This document shows positions 60,441-64,000 of a DNA stretch of 64,000 nt, piece by piece. Below the pieces are notes generated by a model. That model had not been told where the DNA came from, ran no database searches, and saw nothing but the letters and a program-made list of their open reading frames with translations. The position numbers and the translations under genes were made by a program. Every line of letters begins with the position of its first letter. The first letter of the stretch is position 1. Source of the stretch: Paenibacillus gyeongsangnamensis (GTDB lineage: Bacteria > Bacillota > Bacilli > Paenibacillales > NBRC-103111); contig NZ_JAQAGZ010000022.1 in assembly GCF_027533625.1 (NCBI RefSeq), forward strand, positions 62,001 through 126,000. Direction: 5' to 3'.

Positions 60441-60883
60441 GATTGCAAAGCGTTCTAGTAGTTTTGTTCATCTTACTAATTGGTTTGATTCAAACAGGGT
60501 GTAGTTCGAAACAATCGCAACAGCAACCTGCCCATAACCACACGCAGGAATCCGGATCAGCAGCGTCACCCAGCAATGCCCAAATAGGAAAAGCTATTAA
60601 TGATGAGCTGACCGGTCTTTCAAGTATCGAGGCCGCGGTTAATAAAGGTGACTTTGATAGTGCTGGTAAGTTATTCGGACCACTCCATGATGAATATCAC
60701 GCTTCCGTACTCCCACCCATCCAGGATAAAAACGCAAAACTAGCAGAAGACATGCATACTAAGTTTGATTCGCTTGACGATGCTGTAGATCAAAAAGATA
60801 AAGATAAGATATTAAGTGCAATTAAAGCGAATAAAGATAGTCTCAACCAAGCTGCCAAAGAACTAGGTGTTACAATTAAATGA
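60437..60883 (+). CDS. Lipoprotein of unknown function
   Basis: 148 residues with a clear lipoprotein signal (VLVVLFILLIGLIQTGC). After a Gln/His/Ser linker (QQQPAHNHTQESG) comes a helical domain of about 100 residues: NDELTGLSSIEAAVNKGDFDSAGKLFGPLHDEYHASVLPPI, then AKLAEDMHTKFDSLDDAVDQ. Repeated helices with acidic and His residues resemble periplasmic metal-handling helical proteins, but I cannot name the family. It is translationally coupled to the PepSY-TM gene and followed by island repeat copy 2. Confidence 0.65.
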   Translation: MRLQSVLVVLFILLIGLIQTGCSSKQSQQQPAHNHTQESGSAASPSNAQIGKAINDELTGLSSIEAAVNKGDFDSAGKLFGPLHDEYHASVLPPIQDKNAKLAEDMHTKFDSLDDAVDQKDKDKILSAIKANKDSLNQAAKELGVTIK

Positions 60884-60888
60884 AATTA

Positions 60889-60985
60889 GACTGAAGTTGG
60901 GTTATAGTTTAATCAAAACAATGAATGAGCTGCCGCGGCAGCTCATTTTGCTTCTTCACAAAATCAGTGATTTTATACATATGTC
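60889..60985 (+). repeat. Island repeat, copy 2
   Basis: GACTGAAGTTGGGTTATAGT, AATCAAAACAATGAA, the palindrome GAGCTGCCGCGGCAGCTC with T-run, then CACAAAATCAGTGATTTTAT and ACATATGTC. Starts 6 bp after the lipoprotein stop and also serves as its terminator. Confidence 0.8.
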
Positions 60986-61165
60986 TGCTTATATAAGCTT
61001 TAATACTGCTTCGGTAATAATCCAGAACCCAAGCACACCTAATACTAACCAGCAACCTTCACGAAAAATTAAAATGCTTAATAGCTCAATCGAGCCATTG
61101 TATTAAAATAGGGATAAGCATAACAATAGAACTGTTGCATTTAAATTAAAGGGGGATTATTTTGT

Positions 61166-61798
61166 ATGAAAAAATTTCCAACAGTGGTCGCGTCTGTTTT
61201 TTTGTCCTTATTGCTTTTTGCAGGCATAGCAAGTGCACATGTTGTGGTATATCCTCAGCAAGCGACCCAAGGAACCTATGAAAAATTTACGGTTCGTGTG
61301 CCTACGGAAAAAGACATTCCGACGGTAAAGGTTGAAGTCAAAATACCGGCTGATGTGGATATTTCCCGTTTCGAGCCCAAACCAGGATGGAAATATGACC
61401 TGACAAAAGATGCTTCTGGCAAAATAACAAGCGTGGTTTGGACGGCAACAGGCGATGGTCTTTCTTCGACCGAATTTGGTGAATTCAATATGCAGGGAAA
61501 AATTGGAGACAAAGCGACCGAACTTTCGTGGAAAGCGATCCAAACCTACAAGGACGGCAGCACGGTGGAATGGGTAGGCGCTGCCGGGTCGGATAAACCA
61601 GCTTCGGTCACGAAAATAAATGCAAAAGCACCAGCAACAGCAGCTCCAGCAAATGATCAAAAGACAGGTGGCGCGGCACTAGCGCCGAATCCAACGACGA
61701 ACACTTCCAGCACCCCACTCTATCTTTCCATTGTGGCCTTGATTCTCGGTATCATTTCACTTCTAGTCTCATTCATTAAAAAAAATCCCAGTAAATGA
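61166..61798 (+). CDS. ycnI: YcnI-type copper-binding protein, membrane-anchored
   Basis: 210 residues. The signal peptide ends SLLLFAGIASA, which leaves the mature N-terminus HVVVYPQQATQGTYEKFTVRVP. That is the DUF1775/YcnI family hallmark; in Bacillus YcnI the first histidine of the mature chain ligates Cu(II) together with a Glu, with a nearby Trp. The beta-sandwich continues with VDISRFEPKPGWKYDLTKD and WTATGDGL. A Thr/Ala/Pro linker leads to one C-terminal membrane helix (LYLSIVALILGIISLLVSFI) and a KKNPSK tail, so it sits on the outer face of the membrane. Role: copper acquisition or storage. No YcnJ or YcnK is adjacent. AAAGGGGG precedes the start by about 10 bases. Confidence 0.88.
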   Translation: MKKFPTVVASVFLSLLLFAGIASAHVVVYPQQATQGTYEKFTVRVPTEKDIPTVKVEVKIPADVDISRFEPKPGWKYDLTKDASGKITSVVWTATGDGLSSTEFGEFNMQGKIGDKATELSWKAIQTYKDGSTVEWVGAAGSDKPASVTKINAKAPATAAPANDQKTGGAALAPNPTTNTSSTPLYLSIVALILGIISLLVSFIKKNPSK

Positions 61799-61889
61799 TC
61801 TTGAATAAAAGGCACTTGCATACCTAGCAGTGCTTAATTTGGAATCCAAGACAATATGTATGACTTTGGATCATTTGGAGCTAGGGGGA

Positions 61890-62483
61890 ATGAAAATGTG
61901 GTTTTTATATACAAGCATGGTTGTCGTCATCGCCCTTACTTTGTATTGCATGAGACTTACTTATCGAAATCGGGAAAAGCTGACCTGTATGGTTGGAATG
62001 ATGATTGCCATGACCGTTGGAATGATGGCAAGTATAACGATCGGCACATTCTTAGGAATTCTGCAGCACGATCTCGTTTCGTCAACGATAGTTTCGGTTC
62101 TCTTAGGGATGTTAGCAGGGTACTGGACGGGTAAACCCATAAGTCTGATGGCTTCGATGGATGGTATGCTAGCGGGCATTATGGGTGGTATGATGGGCGC
62201 AATGCTTGGCGTCATGGTTTTAAAAACCAACACGATCATCATGTTTGTTGATGTCATTTTCCTTTTCATTATGATAGTGCTTATACAAATGGTAAACGAA
62301 GAGGTGGGTATTAAAAAAAGAAGCGGTAAAATAGGTAATGGCAGCTTTGTAATCATCGTTATGGGTATAGGTATTGTTGGCGCAATTTTATACTTGGAAA
62401 AAGACGGCTTAGATGTACCACATGATTCAAATTTGCATGGCCATATGCATTCAACGTCTATAGTTGGTGAGGATCAACGATAG
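61890..62483 (+). CDS. Methionine- and glycine-rich integral membrane protein
   Basis: 197 residues from ATG 61890 with AGGGGGA just upstream; the frame is open from 61830 but lacks a site there. Five to six membrane helices that are strikingly rich in Met: CMVGMMIAMTVGMMASITIG and MDGMLAGIMGGMMGAMLGVM, the second with glycine-zipper spacing. The C-terminus is outside or periplasmic and His-rich (HDSNLHGHMHSTS). Clustered Met and His suggest binding of Cu(I)/Ag(I). It follows ycnI closely, which supports a copper role by context. No named family is recognised. A terminator (GGATCC...GGATCC, T-run) follows at 62513-62538. Confidence 0.7.
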   Translation: MKMWFLYTSMVVVIALTLYCMRLTYRNREKLTCMVGMMIAMTVGMMASITIGTFLGILQHDLVSSTIVSVLLGMLAGYWTGKPISLMASMDGMLAGIMGGMMGAMLGVMVLKTNTIIMFVDVIFLFIMIVLIQMVNEEVGIKKRSGKIGNGSFVIIVMGIGIVGAILYLEKDGLDVPHDSNLHGHMHSTSIVGEDQR

Positions 62484-62539
62484 TTCCACTAATCAAGAAT
62501 ATCTAAAACCAAGAGGATCCACCGTGGCGGATCCTTTTT

Positions 62540-62652
62540 GACATATGTACAAAACACCGGCTGTGGTGAACAAGTCCATATAAAACGACGAAGGAGCTGC
62601 CGCGGCAGCTCCTTTTACATGTTCACAAAATCTAGCGTTTGATACATATGTC
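62540..62652. repeat. Island repeat, copy 3 (full palindrome)
   Basis: This copy has both arms: GACATATGTACAAAACACCG on the left and its imperfect complement ending GCGTTTGATACATATGTC on the right. GTGAACAAG/CATGTTCAC is inside, and GGAGCTGCCGCGGCAGCTCC lies near the centre (62593-62612). It shows that the element is a ~113-bp imperfect palindrome with terminal inverted repeats GACATATGTA. Confidence 0.8.
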
Positions 62653-62819
62653 CTTGCCATATCTAAACGTGCTTCTTTGCTAGGATTCGGTGGGACTACA
62701 TCTATTAACTTTTTTTTGTCAAAATCCGACGATATATATATAGCTTGCTAAACAATAGGCAGAAGTATTCACCCTAGCGTATCGAGGGTGTCTACAGGTC
62801 TGGAAAGTGGAGATTGATA

Positions 62820-63473
62820 GTGAAATATACAGGCAGAATCGTCATTACGACTGTTGCTATGGCGTTGATAGGGACAGCCAGGATTTATGGCAGTATATAT
62901 TACAATTACCCCCTGTTAAAAATACCTTCCATAGGGATTCTTGCTATACTGATTTGCTGGTGGTTAGGCAGCGAATATGACAAGGTCAAATTTTACTCTG
63001 AAAAAGACGCCTTGACCGAAATCTACAACAGAAGATTCGTCATCCAAACAATCCCCAGACTTCTTGGGAAAATGAAAAGAAATAAAAACTTAACTTTGTT
63101 TCTTATCGATGTAGATAACTTTAAAAAGATTAATGATACATACGGACATGAAATGGGAGATAAAGTGCTTCAATATATTTCGAGAATCTTGTTATCGAAT
63201 ACAACAAAAAAGGATATTGTTGCTCGATGGGCGGGAGATGAGTTCTTGATAATTTCCCCCTATTCAGACGAAGAGATTGGTGATGTAATGATAAAAAAAG
63301 TCAAAAATGCATTAAAAAATTTATCTGAAGAAATAAATATGGACGTTTCTGTTACCATTGGAACTTCTATGTACCCTGATGACGCCAAAACATTGGATGC
63401 TTTACTTCATACGGCAGATCGTGAAATGTATGGAATGAAGTCCACGATAAAAAGCATTCCTGCAGCAGACTAA
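62820..63473 (+). CDS. Membrane-anchored GGDEF-domain protein (diguanylate cyclase type)
   Basis: 217 residues from the GTG at 62820 (AGTGGAG 7 bases upstream). Two hydrophobic segments near the N-terminus (IVITTVAMALIGTARIYG and IPSIGILAILICWWLG) anchor a single GGDEF domain: DALTEIYNRRF, LFLIDVDNFKKINDTYGHEMGDKVL and the active site RWAGDEFLII. The AGDEF variant still occurs in active cyclases. No I-site RxxD is seen five residues before it (the segment reads TKKDIVARW). It probably makes c-di-GMP, linking the island to host signalling. Confidence 0.87.
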   Translation: MKYTGRIVITTVAMALIGTARIYGSIYYNYPLLKIPSIGILAILICWWLGSEYDKVKFYSEKDALTEIYNRRFVIQTIPRLLGKMKRNKNLTLFLIDVDNFKKINDTYGHEMGDKVLQYISRILLSNTTKKDIVARWAGDEFLIISPYSDEEIGDVMIKKVKNALKNLSEEINMDVSVTIGTSMYPDDAKTLDALLHTADREMYGMKSTIKSIPAAD

Positions 63474-63519
63474 TTAACATTGGAACTTAATAAAGAAAAA
63501 GCAGAAGTTCTTAGGTAAA

Positions 63520-63616
63520 GACTGAACTATCGGGTACGTTAGTTCAATCAAAACGATGAAGGAGCTGCCAAGGCAGCTCCTTTACTTATGCACAAAATCT
63601 GGCGTTTGGTACATCT
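63520..63616 (+). repeat. Island repeat, copy 4
   Basis: GACTGAACTATCGGGTACGT, AATCAAAACGATGAA, the palindrome GGAGCTGCC/GGCAGCTCC with T-run, then CACAAAATCTGGCGTTTGGT and ACATCTGA. Located 47 bp after the GGDEF gene. Confidence 0.8.
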
Positions 63617-63762
63617 GATTTGAACATCTTTAAGAACTGAAAAAAATTCCGCCAGCATCTTCATAAATCGAAAGTTTTGTGAAAGACAATTTTCAACAGA
63701 TTAGATGATTTCTAGCTCTTATACTGATGATTTTCGTGAATTTATAGGGGAGGGAGAGAAAA

Positions 63763-63912
63763 ATGGATCACATCGCAAAAATAAAAGGAGAGATTGAAAG
63801 ATTACGATCACACCTTGTTGATTTTGGGATGAAATGTGGTGATTTACATCAAGAAGAGGTCGTACATCTTAGTCAAAAGTTGGACGAATTGATCATTAGT
63901 TATTATAGATAA
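63763..63912 (+). CDS. Spo0E-family aspartyl-phosphate phosphatase
   Basis: 49 residues, one of the shortest genes here. GGGGAGGGAGAG precedes the ATG. The sequence forms two helices: IAKIKGEIERLRSHLVDFG and EEVVHLSQKLDELIISYY. It contains the family signature SQKLDELI (SxxLDxLI), in which the Asp takes part in dephosphorylation. Members such as Spo0E and YisI remove the phosphate from Spo0A~P and so delay sporulation. A copy at the end of a mobile island suggests that the element can influence host sporulation. Island repeat copy 5 follows. Confidence 0.85.
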   Translation: MDHIAKIKGEIERLRSHLVDFGMKCGDLHQEEVVHLSQKLDELIISYYR

Positions 63913-63952
63913 ACGATGACCAAGGATTTGGATACTAAAATAGCTTAGAAAA

Positions 63953-64000
63953 CTGTCAAAGGAGCAGCCGCGGCTGCTCCTTTGACTTGCTCACAAAATC
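63953..64000 (+). repeat. Island repeat, copy 5 (cut by the window end)
   Basis: CTGTCAAAGGAGCAGCCGCG with its complement and T-run, then CTTGCTCACAAAATC up to the last base. Same position relative to the preceding gene as copies 2 and 4. Confidence 0.75.

Noticed and set aside
59885..64000. Integron-type attC sites for the island repeats
   Set aside because: No integron integrase in the window and the RYYYAAC/GTTRRRY pair cannot be aligned in all copies. The palindrome with T-run is better explained as terminator or MITE.
1..64000. tRNA, rRNA or other standard RNA genes
   Set aside because: No cloverleaf with TTCRANNC and CCA end, no rRNA segment and no SRP, tmRNA or RNase P signature was recognised by eye; a covariance-model search would be decisive.

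Overview
The window looks like chromosome of a spore-forming Bacillota of the Paenibacillaceae (Paenibacillus or a close relative). The evidence is the gene content: an rsbV-rsbW-sigB operon, Dps, YtxH, GlsB, DinB-like proteins, a Spo0E-type phosphatase, a nupNOPQ-type nucleoside ABC transporter, a yerC / dgkB / rlmCD block as in Bacillus, several AraC regulators beside glycan genes, and strong AGGAGG-type ribosome binding sites. Coding sequence is moderately GC-rich up to about 56.9 kb and clearly AT-rich from there to the right edge. No rRNA, tRNA or CRISPR array was seen.

Layout. 1-0.8 kb: end of an acyltransferase-3 gene. 0.9-6.7 kb: nucleoside transporter operon on the minus strand, flanked by two non-coding arrays of a GTGAAC-type repeat. 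6.8-10.2 kb: dps, a DUF948 gene and rsbV-rsbW-sigB. 10.3-11.9 kb: a WYL regulator and a DinB protein. 12-22.6 kb: an M20 amidohydrolase, an unusual regulator and an oligopeptide ABC transporter operon ending in an S9 peptidase. The amidohydrolase gene and the transporter operon carry the same promoter-operator module. 22.7-32.4 kb: a small stress-gene cluster, a 265-bp nested palindrome, two secreted proteins, an AraC regulator, a ferritin-like protein, a methyltransferase and a GNAT gene. 32.8-36.8 kb: AraC, a broken GH2 gene and an intact GH88. 37-47 kb: a VOC protein, an IS1182-type remnant, then a sugar ABC transporter with an EEP phosphodiesterase, two Gfo/Idh/MocA dehydrogenases and a large metallophosphoesterase. 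47.4-52.9 kb: desaturase, GNAT, membrane hydrolase, AraC/ThuA pair and a glycine-rich protein. 53.1-56.9 kb: yerC, a CbiX-like chelatase, dgkB, rlmCD. 56.9-64 kb: an AT-rich island entered through a tyrosine integrase, with a resolvase fused to an IS end, copper-type genes, a GGDEF protein and a Spo0E-family gene, its genes separated by a recurrent palindromic repeat.

Themes. (1) General stress response: promoter-like sites of the form GTTTCA-N14/15-GGGTAA, or one base off, stand before dps, the DUF948 gene, a 107-aa unknown gene and glsB-ytxH, and a weaker one lies before rsbV, so part of the sigma-B regulon probably lies beside its own operon. (2) Peptide scavenging: amidohydrolase, transporter and peptidase probably form one regulon under the regulator encoded between them. 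(3) Glycan and phosphorylated-sugar use: several AraC-controlled loci and the transporter/phosphoesterase/dehydrogenase cluster. (4) Decay and mobility: frameshifts or deletions in glsB, GH2, the S9 peptidase, dppF and the integrase, plus at least four families of non-coding repeats.
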